A stretch of DNA of 64,000 nucleotides from NCBI GenBank assembly GCA_023014365.1, contig JAEBUN010000005.1:744001-808000 (forward strand), given 5' to 3'. Shown here one piece after another: positions 22,332 to 33,900 of the stretch. Numbering within the stretch: position 1 is the stretch's first letter; each line of letters begins with the position of its first letter. The position numbers were made by a program, and so were the translations under genes. Source of the stretch: Lepiota brunneoincarnata (taxonomy: Eukaryota; Basidiomycota; Agaricomycetes; Agaricales; Agaricaceae). The notes below the pieces were generated by a model that did no database searches, had not been told where the DNA came from, and saw only the letters and a program-made list of their open reading frames with translations.

Positions 22332-24768
22332 TCAATACCTTCCCCTCAATCTTTCGTTCTCCTCTCTCAGTCTCCGATTGTCCTCTCTCAAATCATTGAG
22401 ATCACCCACATACTCCTCCATCAGTGTTCTCAACTCTTGCTTCCACCCCCTCCCCATTCTTACTAAATCTAAATGCAAACCCATCATCTCCGCCTTTGTC
22501 TCCCTCTGGAGATCATACATAACATCTTTGACGATAGTCCGCAAGAGGTCATGTGCGCTACCCGCGGTGGGTGTACCGGGCATGTGTGCAGCATGGCGGG
22601 GAGGGCGGGGGGATGCTTCCCATGACTGGCTGGTTCTGTGACTTTGGCTTCGGCCGGAAGGACTAGTAGGAATGAGACGACGGGGCGATATCTGCATTGA
22701 AAGACTCCTCTCGCGTTCCTGTTCCCGGCTTTCAGCACCATTGGACCCAACCTCCTCAGCTTGGCCCTCGTCTGAACCGCTATGATCGTCCTTGAAGCCA
22801 ACAAACTTAGCCTTTCCTCTTCCTTGCGAGTCGCTGTTTCTCGCGGCCCGATGATTATGGTTGCTCGTACTCGTGCCAGCCTTAATCCATACCTTCACTT
22901 CAGGCGTTCCGAGTCCCAATACCGCCATCGACTTTTTCCTCGTTGAGGGAATAGGCGTTACAGGTTCTACATGTAACTCTGGTAGATCTGGGGAAGGCGT
23001 TCGACTCTGTCCATGTGACTCGGTCGTTATTGTTTGGCAAGTGTCAGCGACAATGTTGGCGGGAAGGGGAGGGACTGGCGGAACTGGAGACGTCGAAAGG
23101 TCGCGTTTCCTCCGAAGAGCAGCAGACGAACTTGATGCCGGAGAGACAGTACGAGTAGAGCGTGATGAGAGAATTGGGGCGGATTCAGGAGGCGCCACGG
23201 AGGCAGAAGAGGCGGTTCGAGAACTGACACGCGTTCGGCTATTAGAAGTTGAAAGCAATGCCTCAAAATTGGCTTCTGATTGGGCAGTAATGGGAGGATC
23301 AGCAGGTCCTATTGTAGTGGAGGATAGTCGCGTCCGAGTAGTACTGCTACGGCGCGGGGGTGCCGAAATTGATGAAGCTTTCGCCGATGAGTCCACGCGT
23401 TTTCGCTTGGGAGACATGGATGGTGTCGGTGCCAGGTTTGAAGTCTTCGCTGTGGTTGAATGGGAACGTTTGGAATCCAAGTTTTTGATGTTTGCAACTG
23501 GCTCCCTGGGAGGTGACAAGCCCTTTTTAGTATCCGTGTTCTTCGTAGCAGGGTGTTGGCGGGGGGTGCCGGTCTTCGATACCTTGGATACTTTGCGGAC
23601 AGGGGTTGCGGTAACACTAGGAAGGGGTGCCCGCGGTCGCATTGGGGAAGGTGCTGTTTTTGAAGGTGATGCTCCGGTTGACGATCTGCTGACGACCCCT
23701 AGTGTTCCCTTTGTCCTTGCATCTTCCGGATTATTCTTTACTTTTCTCTAATCCAAATATTGAGCTTGTTTCAGGTCAGAAGATATCATATACTGACCTG
23801 AATAGAAAGCGTATCGATGCGATCACCAGACTCGCTGACAACAACCGACTTCGGCAGTTTGTCTAGAGCGCGCAAATCTACAGCCAGCAATTTCCCATCG
23901 TCTGTCCCAATGTAAATTGCTGCACCCTCAGGCGAAAATGCGACAGTCGTTAATGGAGTCTTCAAATTCAGGGTCCGGAACAGTCTAACTGGAAGTTGAG
24001 TCAAGTGCTCTGCTCAGTAAACAGAGTAATATGCACCCTTTCTCTTTCTCTAAGTCAATAAGTCCAACGTAGCCGGCCGAGGTGGCAGCCGCAACCAAGG
24101 TCTTGCTGAAAGGACTGCATGCGATGGCAATAATCTCGCCTGATGTTGGTTCGTTCATTGGAACAACCTTCATCGGACTTGATGCTCGTGTAGTATCATA
24201 TACGAGCAGTTGCTTTCCCGCGCAGACCAACAGGCGTGTACGTGTGTGTGGGTGGAAGGCGCAAACAGTAATGGACTCTGTTGGGGGACAAGCCTCGCAG
24301 AACTGTGTGCGATCCTCGTGCGATGTTGTGGACATAAATGCTGTTGTCAGAGGCAGAGGCAAGCAATGTTGAGTCATTGGACAGCGATAACGAGAGGATG
24401 TCCCGTTTGTGAGGGGCAAAGGCCTGGGTGGTCATCGTCGGAGAGCCACTACATTCCAACATATAGATCTTGTCTCCTGAACCGAATATCAGAGATGCTT
24501 TACCCTTACAGACCAAGCATCGCGCATATTGTCCATCATCCAGTGTATGAAGAACCTTGAGCTGATTCGATGACGGATCATAGCGGCTTATTGTCCGGGC
24601 GGAGGCGAGATAAAGAGCCGAGTTGTCGGCGGCCCAGGCAGTGGAAGTGGGATTGTCAGGGAGTGTTATACAGGATGGCAGGCATGTTGGTAAGTGTTTG
24701 AGGGTCGCCGGGTCAGCAACAGCGAGAAGGTCTGCCGCGGTGACGGAGAGCATCGTTTTTGCATCCAC
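22332..24768 (-). CDS. NEDD1-like WD40 protein (gamma-tubulin recruitment)
   Basis: Minus-strand exons of about 24768-24037, 23988-23798 and 23747-22332 encode roughly 780 residues. The first 300 carry WD-type repeats (TSTAWAADNSALYLASA, ILSLSLSNDSTLLASASDN, TTVAFSPEGAAIYIGTDDG). A 350-residue Ser/Pro/Thr-rich linker follows. The protein ends in an amphipathic coiled coil (LLRTIVKDVMYDLQRE to LREDNRRLREENERLRG), the arrangement of animal and plant NEDD1, whose C-terminal helix binds gamma-tubulin complexes. The exon 2-3 junction (GTCAGT...ATTAG) is clean. Exon 1 contains an apparent +1 in a G5 run (24283-24287): removing one base joins HTVLRGLSP to TESITVCAFHP. The exon 1-2 splice phase also does not close with a GT donor. 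Expected role: microtubule nucleation at spindle pole bodies. Confidence 0.72.
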
Positions 24769-26426
24769 ATCAACTGGTTACTCATGACATATCTTGGTTG
24801 CAACGCGTAAACACGCACACACAATCAGAACACGTCTCCCACGTGACTAACAGGGGCGAAGTGAAACGGGTCCGGTAAACTAAGCATTCTAATGGCAGAT
24901 CTCATAGTTGTGTCAAGATCCTTTGGGGAAACACTTTTGAATATTGCTCGCGGTCGAAGGATCTTTACCCCTGACTGGTAACCTCCCTCTGCCTTGGACT
25001 ACCGTCACCTTTTGCAACAAGCGCGGCTTCTCAGGATATCAATCCGGAAGGACTACAGGGATGGACCAGCGTTCCTGGGATTTGTGAGGACAAGCAGAGT
25101 CACAAATGCCCAGTTCCCGATGTATAAGCGCCCATGCGGAGTGAAGGGCCACTGCCTGTCAAAACCAAGGCACATTGGTTGATGATCTTCGTGAGCCGTA
25201 TGTTCGGCTATCGGAACTACGGCCACTGGTACCATGGGAGACGAAACTGTCGGCAGAGCCCTCAGACAGGGCGATGGTGAGATGTGAGGCTAGGCGGGCT
25301 CTCCACCGCCCTTTCTTATTGTAAGGTCATGCATGGCCACTAGCGAGTCGGGAGCTGTATAGATCTCTATCAACGAGGCACCAATGCTATACGGCATAGA
25401 TAACGGAGCAAATGTGCTGTCGTATGACCATGGTCCCTTCAACAAAACCAAATCAGCGGCTCGTCAACCATTCGCCTCACATACAAAACCTCCACAGAAT
25501 CCTTGCGGTTGTTCTCGCAATCCAGCGGGCAGGAAATGCAAGAATCCGAGGTGATTTGTATTATCCTCTGGCTTGCAAAGGTATGGAGGAACTATGACAT
25601 CCTATGGAGTTATGTAATGGGACCGTCATGTGTGGAGTTTCTACAAAAAAGATGATATCAGTACCGAAAATATAATGTACCCATCCAGTCTCAAGCAGGA
25701 GTCAAATCAAGAGCGCAATATCACCCAGCTTGTCAGTCTCACATTTCGCCTTTTGCACATACCCCGTATGCCCTTCCGGTCGGAGGAATCAATCGGGGCA
25801 TACATACAGTCTATAAATCAAACCCGGTACATTTTCTTCTTAGAGCTGAAAGATGCGGAAACTTATGAGACCCGGACTCGTTCCATCTCGTGTTGCCCGA
25901 TGATGTTCCATGCCAAGGGAAGCCCAACGGGTAGGAATCTGCCGCAATCACGTAGGGTATGCTCATGCAAATCACTACGGTGTGCTCAAACGGCCGTACG
26001 GTCATAATCACCCCTGCCTAGCGAGCATCTCTTCCACCGCATTCTACTTCTCAGTCCCATCCGCCAGTGTCTGAGTCCTAGAGTACGGTGTGCCGGGCTG
26101 CCAGGTTCGGCAATGAACGTCCAAATCCGGTCCTCGTTCAGGGTCCTGGCATTGGATTGCTCGGAGCACTAGCGCTCGACGTCAGTGGCTCCTATGTTAA
26201 TGATCACTGTGCATACGGATTAGTCGCACACCGATGTACTGACGATATGGTCCTTTGACACTACTGTTACTACATCTATTCTCCACAATATCGGGATAGT
26301 AATCTGACATGGGAAGCTCGCAGTGGGGCAGCTACACACTGCTTCACGTCTGGTGCTGTGGCGAGGTTCATAAGCCTGAGGATGGCGACTAAGCCAACGC
26401 AGTGACGTACCACCCTTCCCCCTGAC
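24769..26426. other. gene-poor spacer between divergent genes
   Basis: Contains the NEDD1-like promoter on its left. No frame between 24850 and 26420 shows a domain, splice pattern or similarity to neighbours; the longest (25630-26007, +) looks fortuitous. Confidence 0.45.
24840..24846. promoter_or_regulatory. CACGTGA element upstream of the NEDD1-like gene
   Basis: Lies 72 bp upstream of the ATG at 24768, in the region expected to hold the core promoter. Same core as at 3746, 30487, 30834 and 38582. Confidence 0.4.
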
Positions 26427-28332
26427 ATGTCCGAAAGTGCTGCTCTCGCGGCGTTGCTCACGCTCACCCGAAATATCAATTATAATATCGGTATACACTG
26501 CAGTTCCCCAAGTCATCTTTGGGTTACTCACTGCCGGTTTCGTCCTAGTTGCCAGCACTACACTGTTTCTCTACGATTGGTCGTTGCTTTTCTATGCGGA
26601 GGTTGTAGTACTAGCTTGTCTGAGATAAAATCACTGCTGACTTCGCTTGCTAGGTTGCTGAAAACATTTACTGGTAAGGCCCAATTTGGATGAATAGTAT
26701 TCAGAGTTGGAATGTCTCTAAGGAAGCCCCGATCGCTTGCCACTACCCTCTACCTCGCAATGAAGATCATGGGTGTACTGTACTTTTTGGGGTATGTCAT
26801 ATTCTTCCAGCTGCTCCCTGCGTTCGAGTCTCATAATAGTCCAGTACATTGTTTTATCGTTAGTCATAGCTCAAAGACTTTTCGACGGATTGTAGGCTGA
26901 ACGCGAGTTTAATTTTCCAGTGCAACTTATCTCCTCATGTTACACTGTTGGTGAGAAAATAATCATCTAATCATTTTGGGCAGCTATATATGCTGAGCTG
27001 CAACGACTTCACAGGGGTATGATTTCTTCTGGTATATGAGCCTCATGTTTTGATCTCCTTCAGGTGTAAATCGTTTCTGAATATTACAGAAATGTAAGCT
27101 GCGCTCTCACCTGGCATAATTTTAATACGAACTCCATGACATTAGTGTCTTGAATATTGGATATACCGCCACCATGAAAATGTTGCTCGTGTTGCGGCTC
27201 CGTGCGCTCTATCGTCGTGAACTGAAAGGTAAAGTTCATAGGCTTGTGGTCCCATTCACGTGCTAATGGTTGTTTTACAGTCACTATCATACTCTACTCG
27301 GCGATGATTGGTAAGGGATCCCATGCTTTAACATGCTTGCTTTACTGATTACTTCGGCAACTGTTAAGTTGAAATTTTGGTACTAGTTCTATTCTCGTCT
27401 AACTGTAACACTTAATATGACCCTAGATTGGGCTTGTAAACTTCGGCTTTCAACAATACCTCTACCATAAGGCTCAAGTTATCCAAAACTACCTTGGCTT
27501 ACCCGGATGCTGGATTGATATCCCCGAAGATCCGCTTATGACACGCTTGCTCAAAACCTCGGGTCTAGCAATTTGGTACGAGGTCTCTGAATTCCAGAGT
27601 ACTTATTCCGATAATTCTAATAGTCACATGAAAACAGGTTTATACGAATGGGGACAACCGGTGAGTGTTTAGACGAGCCTGCCGTACGCCAAGTGAATAA
27701 TGTTTCAGGCGTCGAGCTGCTTCTCATGCTGTTTCAGCTATATAAGGTTTTCAGACAGGAAGTGCAATCTCTCCAATCAGCCGTTTCCCAGGCACAGGCT
27801 TTAACACCAGTGCTATATGTATTTTACCGGGACGGCATGTTGATGTTCATCCCGTGAGTTGCATGCTTCAGTTTACGACTAGTAACATGGCTAAAAACTT
27901 CAAAAGAGTTTTTAGTAAGGGAATGACAAGGCCATTCTCACACCAGCCCAGCTGAGACCTTCCCCTACAGTAATTGATTGCTTCGGCATTATTAGGGTAA
28001 TGAAGCCTGGCAGTGCATTCAGCCATGGAAATTGGGCTATGTAAGTTCCCCGCACTGCGATGTAGCTCCCATTCAATTGAACTATTAATTTGCTATTAGA
28101 TGGCTAGCAGTCGCATATCATGTTCTTGTAAGCGACCCGGCCTGCAGCAAATTCAGTGCAATTGATTATTGGGCAATGGTTATAGGGGACTCGACTGATC
28201 CTGAATCTCCGCCGTGCGAATTGCAAGCTCACCGAGACGACTATTCCACATCAAATCTCGACTCTGAAATTCAATCAAGGACGATCCAGGCAAGACACTG
28301 AGGTGGGAGACGGTGAGTACGGCTCGAAGTGA
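26427..28332 (+). CDS. divergent DUF6533 multi-pass membrane protein
   Basis: A multi-exon plus-strand gene whose pieces line up in family order. MSESAALAALLTLTRNI is followed by GFVLVASTTLFLYDWSLLF and then AEVAENIYW, KPRSLATTLYLAMK (the charged strand after DUF6533 helix 2), KMLLVLRLRALYRREL and GLPGCWIDIPEDP. The C-terminal markers are VLYVFYRDGMLMFIP and WLAVAYHVL/GTRLILNLRR. The introns I can place have GTTGTA/CTAG, GTAAGG/TAAG, GTATGT/ATAG and GTAAGC/ATAG borders. The stop TGA at 28330-28332 follows GDGEYGSK. A frame change near 26480 between MSES.. and the first helix has no convincing intron and may be another +1. This gene is on the opposite strand from copies a-c and far more diverged, so it is an older paralogue. 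Function unknown. Confidence 0.65.
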
Positions 28333-28885
28333 CTTATTCGTATCCATGGACTCAACTGGCGCATCAGAAATTACGGGCTAGGCCGCGGTGTAGGTAGTTG
28401 GCTAACATAAAATACGATGCAATGAGATAATTCCGAAAGTGTAACCGAATCTGCTATCTGTATTCAAATATTTACACAAAGAAGCTCATCGGATGTTTTG
28501 TCCGTCGAATGGCTTTGTGCCTCGTCTGGATGCTGTTGAGCAGCTCCCAGACATGTGGTGTAAGGTCTGATATCAGCCACGACTATATCAGCTTGGGCGG
28601 GGTTTTCAGTGGGCATAGGTGCTCGTTCTCAGCACGGCACGAGGGTCTCTTCTGATGATATGCAGTCCACCCGCATCCAATGCACACCAGTGGAGTGACG
28701 AAGAGAGCAATTGATACGGTCATGCCATCTGCCACGTACCAGCCATCGTAGATGGTTATTATAGAACATATGATTTTAGTATTACTGTACATACGACGTA
28801 TAAACTTAATGCATTCAAAGGATCTGGATAAATGGCGAAACCAGAAAGCATGTTGATAGCAGAAGCGATAGCGTAAAAAAAGACC
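28333..28885. other. convergent 3' flanks with a small hydrophobic frame
   Basis: Between the plus-strand DUF6533 gene and the minus-strand ZCCHC8-like gene. A 69-codon minus frame (28792-28583) contains one hydrophobic stretch (SIALFVTPLVCIGCGW) but no start context or partner exons that I can defend. Confidence 0.35.
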
Positions 28886-30070
28886 TCATTCATTATCCGA
28901 TATATCCATGTCCAATTCGTCTTCTTGTCCTCCGAAGCTGAGTTCGACTAGCTGGGTGGAGCTATCTAGGTGCCTCGGTGTTTTGATCGATACACCAACT
29001 GTTCCTTTGGCAACTGGGGAGTCGTCCGGAGAAGGGAGGTTAAAGGGTGAAGGAGCTACGAGTAAAGGAGGAGGGGGAGAACGCGGCGATGAAGGAAGGG
29101 GAGGGGAGCAAGACACAGGGGGAGGGGGTAGAGGAGGTGGCTCTTCAGCTGGTGGTGGTGGCTGATCATAAAGTTGAGTAAAAAAGTAGTCTTCATTCTC
29201 AAAAATGCTACTCCATTCAGTAAAGGATGGAGGTGGGGCGGGCGTGTGGGTGTATGCGAATAAGAGCTCAGATGAAAAGTAGGCTGGGGGAAAATGAGCC
29301 CAACGGATAGGTTGGGTATTTGGGGGTTTAGAAGCCGGGGAACAACCTGATGGTACTGGCTCTGGGCTAGGGCCGGGTAATGTCGAATCTTCGAAGGGTG
29401 GGATTTCAACCTTGTTGCCCACCGACAAAATATTCCTCGAAGCATCTTCGACTTTGTCAACGGCATCAAAGATATAGAATGGTTCATGTGGATGGTTGTA
29501 GCCTTCATCTATACGCTCCTCCCATATCCTTGCCCGGACGATTTCCCTGGGATCAAGAACGCTTATCCAACCAGGAGGGTAGCCCCAAATTGCAATATTC
29601 TTCAACCATTCACCGTCGCCGGGTTGAATGGCCTCACGCAGCAGCTGACCCTTGATTTGGCCGGGTTGGAAGGTGTCGAGCCATTCCAATCGCTGTTGTC
29701 GCCAACCTTCAACGATGTGAGCTCGGGGGTGATCTATGACACCGCGCAAGTCTTTGTAGAAGTTGAAGTATTGGCGAGATAATGATATCAATTCCTTATC
29801 CCGTCGGAAAGGACACGCAGGCACCGAATGGTCAGGTGAACCGCAGTTGAAGCACAAGTTGGCTGATACCTTTTCTTCCTCTTCCTCCTCACCTAAGATG
29901 ATATTTGTGTGGCGTTGGTATACGCCGGTTATATAGGGCTCGTACCAGGAGTTCGGAATACCAGATGTATCAACGAAGTATAGGTATTCGGACGGCGTCG
30001 AGCCTATCACTGTGTTTTGATCGTGTCCTCCGTTGGCGTATGCTGCTCCTGTAGTTGCTGTTGATCCCAT
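28886..30070 (-). CDS. ZCCHC8-like protein: CCHC zinc knuckle plus PSP domain
   Basis: An uninterrupted minus-strand frame of about 394 residues. A zinc knuckle CFNCGSPDHSVPAC (C-x2-C-x4-H-x4-C) lies near residue 70. After a charged helix comes a PSP domain (GYPPGWISVLDPREIVRARIW), the proline-rich module of SF3b2 and ZCCHC8. The C-terminal half is Pro/Ser-rich and ends in an acidic DMDISDNE. Zinc knuckle plus PSP is the ZCCHC8 signature. In animals and fission yeast such proteins scaffold MTR4/RBM7-type complexes that feed RNA to the nuclear exosome. The only in-frame ATG before the knuckle is at 30070, inside the last exon of the neighbouring glutaredoxin-like gene. The true 5' end may therefore be spliced in from elsewhere. 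Confidence 0.72.
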   Translation of the reverse strand: MGSTATTGAAYANGGHDQNTVIGSTPSEYLYFVDTSGIPNSWYEPYITGVYQRHTNIILGEEEEEEKVSANLCFNCGSPDHSVPACPFRRDKELISLSRQYFNFYKDLRGVIDHPRAHIVEGWRQQRLEWLDTFQPGQIKGQLLREAIQPGDGEWLKNIAIWGYPPGWISVLDPREIVRARIWEERIDEGYNHPHEPFYIFDAVDKVEDASRNILSVGNKVEIPPFEDSTLPGPSPEPVPSGCSPASKPPNTQPIRWAHFPPAYFSSELLFAYTHTPAPPPSFTEWSSIFENEDYFFTQLYDQPPPPAEEPPPLPPPPVSCSPPLPSSPRSPPPPLLVAPSPFNLPSPDDSPVAKGTVGVSIKTPRHLDSSTQLVELSFGGQEDELDMDISDNE

Positions 30071-30438
30071 TTCTCCAGGGCCTGAGTCACAGTCTGGGCG
30101 TCCCAGCGACCTTTGGCAATTTCGTTGCCTTCGAGGTGAAGAACTGGGATCCAATAGACATACTTCTTCCTCCACTGCTCCTGGCCTTTGTCCTGGATGT
30201 TGAAGGTATCCAGTTGGAATGGCCGCTGTGTGGAGAAAGGTCATCAGACACTCGGAATGTTCAGCAAGAGGTCCTTCTCACTTGCTGTCGGACTTTGGCA
30301 AGCTCTGCTTTGGCGATCTGAGAGGGTGTGAGCAACTGTATAGAGGAGAGGCGCAGAGTGGCATACATCGCACAGAGAACAGTTGGGGCCTGAAAAGAGC
30401 GTTAAGTGCGGGATTCGGACAAAGCGGCCAGCAGCCAT
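30007..30438 (-). CDS. glutaredoxin-like protein (DUF836 family), probably mitochondrial
   Basis: Exons 30438-30367, 30317-30282 and 30225-30007 join cleanly (GTATGC/TCAG, GTGAGA/ACAG) into 108 residues. The thioredoxin fold is recognisable. LTLFSGPNCSLCD carries the CSLC redox motif on the first helix. RPFQLDTFNIQD is the second beta strand, and WIPVLHLEGNEIAKGRW contains the cis-Pro and the following strand, as in DUF836/Grx-like proteins of the YDR286C type. A conserved Pro and the C-x-x-C pair suggest thiol-disulfide or Fe-S related chemistry; the substrate is unknown. The start is the ATG nearest the beta strand; the frame is open further upstream only by way of GTG. It overlaps the ZCCHC8-like frame by 64 bases. 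Confidence 0.8.
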
Positions 30439-30486
30439 GAGTGATTCGACTGCGCCGACACAGTCAGCAAAAGGGGTGTGGCTGGC

Positions 30487-30493
30487 CACGTGA
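30487..30493. promoter_or_regulatory. CACGTGA element, 49 bp upstream of the glutaredoxin-like ATG
   Basis: Located in the 540-bp divergent promoter shared by the glutaredoxin-like gene (-) and the CCCH/AAA gene (+). A second copy (30834-30840) lies on the other side of the same region. Confidence 0.4.
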
Positions 30494-30833
30494 CTTGTTA
30501 CTTGCCGAACGCGTTCGCCAGGGGACGCGACGCAGGGGAGGAGCGAGTCACAAAATAGTTGGTGTAGCTCGAGGATACCTCTTGCAATCTCGAGAGTTCG
30601 AATCGCTTCGCGTTTTTGTAAGAGGTTACTTGTTTCGGTTTTATGAAAGGCCGTAGTGCCCGGTGCCAGGCTTGGCTCGATATGACCGACTAAGCCTCAA
30701 AATTCTTTTGCATGAATCTTTGTCGCCCGTGAAGATTCATGGCATCATTGCGGCTAAAACTCAACGGGCATATTGGAGCTGTCAATGGGTGAATTGTAGT
30801 AACGGTGCACGTTCATTTCTGTATTGATTCTAG

Positions 30834-30840
30834 CACGTGA
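30834..30840. promoter_or_regulatory. CACGTGA element, 139 bp upstream of the CCCH/AAA gene
   Basis: Second CACGTGA in the divergent promoter 30439-30978. The region between the two elements otherwise shows only a tRNA-like B-box sequence near 30595, which I do not call as a tRNA. Confidence 0.4.
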
Positions 30841-30978
30841 TCCCATCACGGGCTTTCGGTTCGGTTGGAGAACAGGGTCGTGTTGGAGTGTATCTAGTCG
30901 CCTTGTTCTCTTTGCTTTCTGCGCCTAACCCGCGTATGCTCAAGGCTCATGCCCTGCAATGACCTTGCCGGAACCCAT

Positions 30979-33900
30979 ATGGCGAGTAAGGAGTGCGTAT
31001 TCCAAGAACCTCTCTTTCAGACTTGACTGCTCACCACGGTTGTTAGCACGACCATGTCCATTCTACCAACAAGGACGCTGTCTATTTGCAGGATCCTGTA
31101 ATTTTCTGCATACAACCCCATCGAAGGCCGTAACCCATGCAAATGCACGCCAGGAACCTATGGTGTATACAACACAATCCTCTGTACATTCTTCCTCAGT
31201 GAAAACCCCTGTCACGCCTGTTGGGTCACCCCAGTCCATCCGTTCACCCCGTTCGCCTCGACTCTCTGGTCTTTTGTTGGCGCTGAGGGATGTCATTGGC
31301 GATGACCCTGAAGACGAGCTTGGTGTTGAATCTCCAGCTCAGGATACCTCGACGGTGTCGGCTGATTTCTCTTGGTCGGCCAGTTCATCCACTCTCCTCG
31401 ACCATTCCGCTCCCAATACCGACCACGTACTCAAAAAATTAGCCTCTTCCTCTCCACCCTGTAACTCGATTTCCACGTCTCCTGTCGAATGCCCCTCTCC
31501 TCGATGACCAGCCAGAGCTTGTTCATGACTCTCAATTCGGTAAAGCCGATCCCAATTCTGGAACTTCATCTCTCCCTCAATCAGATAGCAACTCGGAAGA
31601 TGATACCCTGCCCATCAGCCCCCTTAATTCGAATAACCAGCCGTCCATATACACCACCAGCAGCTCTCCAATAGTTGAAAGGGATGAAGAAGAATATGTC
31701 GAACCTGTTTATGCGATCACCCGTGATGACCTTCTCTCCCCTGTCGAAATATCCCAGCTTCAGCTTACTAATTTTTCTCGGGCGTCTATGGATATGATGG
31801 AGTGTATTACTGATGCTGATGAATCCGGGCGATCGCCTGCCCCTTTGGTTCTTTCCTCCCCCCGAAGTCCGGCACACAGCTCGACCTTTGGGCTTCTTGC
31901 ATCACCCTTTGGCAGCCCCAGTTCCCGCGTACTTTCCCCGAGGCTCAGTGCTTTTATTGGTCGGCATCCAACCATCGCAGCCGAGGGATATGGGGAAGGG
32001 GGGAAAGCCCAAGACTTTGATGATCTGGACTCACCTCAGACTCACTCTGACCGACATAGAAAGGAGGTTTCGGAGGTATTCTATCCTTTTGTGGAGGCAT
32101 CGGTCCCGAAAGAGCTTGACGAACCATCGCCCAACCGGGGACGTGATGATGACGCAGGGGAGAAGATCAAGCGACCAGAGCTTCCTGGGGGCGGAAGGGG
32201 GGATGTCAATGAAGAAGAAGATGAAGAAGATCTATCCTTTGGCTCCGAGTCCCAGTGGGATATCGAAGGCGGGGATACGGCCGTTTACATTGGAAAACGA
32301 CAATCAGCCCAGCAAGGGGTTCGTTCTGCAATTGAACGCCAGAGCCAAACTCCGACGCAATTTCTCGAATCACCTCAGATCGAGTTTCTCGAGGAAGAGG
32401 CTGCAGCTAACTCATCAATCGCGCTAGAAACTTATGAGGCCACCCGAACCACCCCCACTTCCACATCCCCAGAACACAATACCGTCCGGCTTCCTTCGAC
32501 TTATGCTGCCGAGCCCTTCTCCGAGTCCGCTTCTTTAGTGTTCGAGGAAGAGGAGATCGACGAGATATCCGGAGTGCCTATCTCATTACCTATTTACGAA
32601 ACTCTGGGGACTTCTGTGACTGATGAAACGGAATCAACTTCTGAAGATGTTGGAAATATCTCCAACGCGAGCCAGACCGCACGACTAGCATATCTTGAAT
32701 GTGGCGAGGAGGAAATTTCTGAAAGCCACTCTTTCGGGACACTTTACGAAGCATACTCCACCTTCTCCCCTTCGTCCCAGGAGTCCATTCTCTCCACTGA
32801 GATTCAAGATCACTATTCAGAGGAGATCCTACCTGGGGAACTGTCAAACATTTCAACCCCGTTGGACCTTGCTAGGGAGCGGGTTTTCTCACCTCCGTCG
32901 TCGGACGGGCGGGTTCGTGCAATGGTCGAAGGTTCTCTACCTGCACCTGCACCTTCACCGACCCCTGCTCGGTATTCTCGAAGGCCATCGAGCGGCCCAA
33001 GTTCCCCATTGTCAATTCGGCCAAAGACCGAGAGTATGATTAAGAGTTCGGATAATATCAAGTCTCCTACACAGCCGCCAACGAAAGTTCCTTTTGGCTG
33101 GCGAAATTCTGCCACGGTATGTTGATGTCAGTATTCTCCCGGCACCACTGCTAACCATTCGATGATAAGTCTCGTTCGAATAGCACTACACGAACCTCTC
33201 AAGCCTTGGCGAGGCTACGGCTCGAGTCAGTGCGAGGTCCCCCGCCCGCAGACGATCCTCCTTCTCTTAGTTCATCACCTTCTAGTCCCGTTCCACCTAC
33301 CTCTCGCCTCAGGCCATTGAGGCTGGTAAGCCTGATTCATGACTCCCTTAGACATAGAATAGTACTTAGACGTTTTGCAGTCAACCCTCCTCAACTCTCG
33401 ATCGTCATGCTCTGCACCTTGCAATATTTCAGATCATAATCAGCACCAGCCTGGTATGTTAATCCTACTAGTTGCAGACATCAGGTATTCACTTTCAAGT
33501 AGGAATAATTCATCGCACATCTATATCGCTTTCAAGTGTATCACCAAGCAAACCAGTGTCTCACAGTCCTTCCGTAAATGAACTTCAACGCACTGTATTC
33601 TTTATTGCTGAGCATCTTCCACAGCCTTTGTCTGCTCGCTTCTCGCTTATGTCCAGTCGCATGCGCAATAATTTAATTGCTTCGGATAACCATATACCAT
33701 CTCCCTTGACTTCTGACAACCTCGAAGGCCTTTCAAATTTTGGACCACCATTATCGGCTCCCTTAACTAATTCTCATATCTGGCGCAGGGCGTCTATATA
33801 CTCACAAGATGAATACCCGCGAGCATCGAGTAGGCTCTCCGAGCCCTCTTTCCGCCCCATAGACGAAGAAGATGACGGAACTTATGACCTGGAACATGAT

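Noticed and set aside
22861..23751. 296-codon plus-strand open frame
   Set aside because: It lies antisense to the long exon of the NEDD1-like gene, is Val/Gly/Arg-rich as expected from a shadow of Ser/Pro-rich coding sequence, and has no domain.
28583..28792. Small hydrophobic minus-strand ORF as a gene
   Set aside because: Single hydrophobic stretch in AT-rich flank, no start context, splice sites or similarity.
30555..30625. B-box-like GTTCGAATC followed by a T run
   Set aside because: No acceptable cloverleaf: the T-stem does not pair and the anticodon arm is ambiguous.
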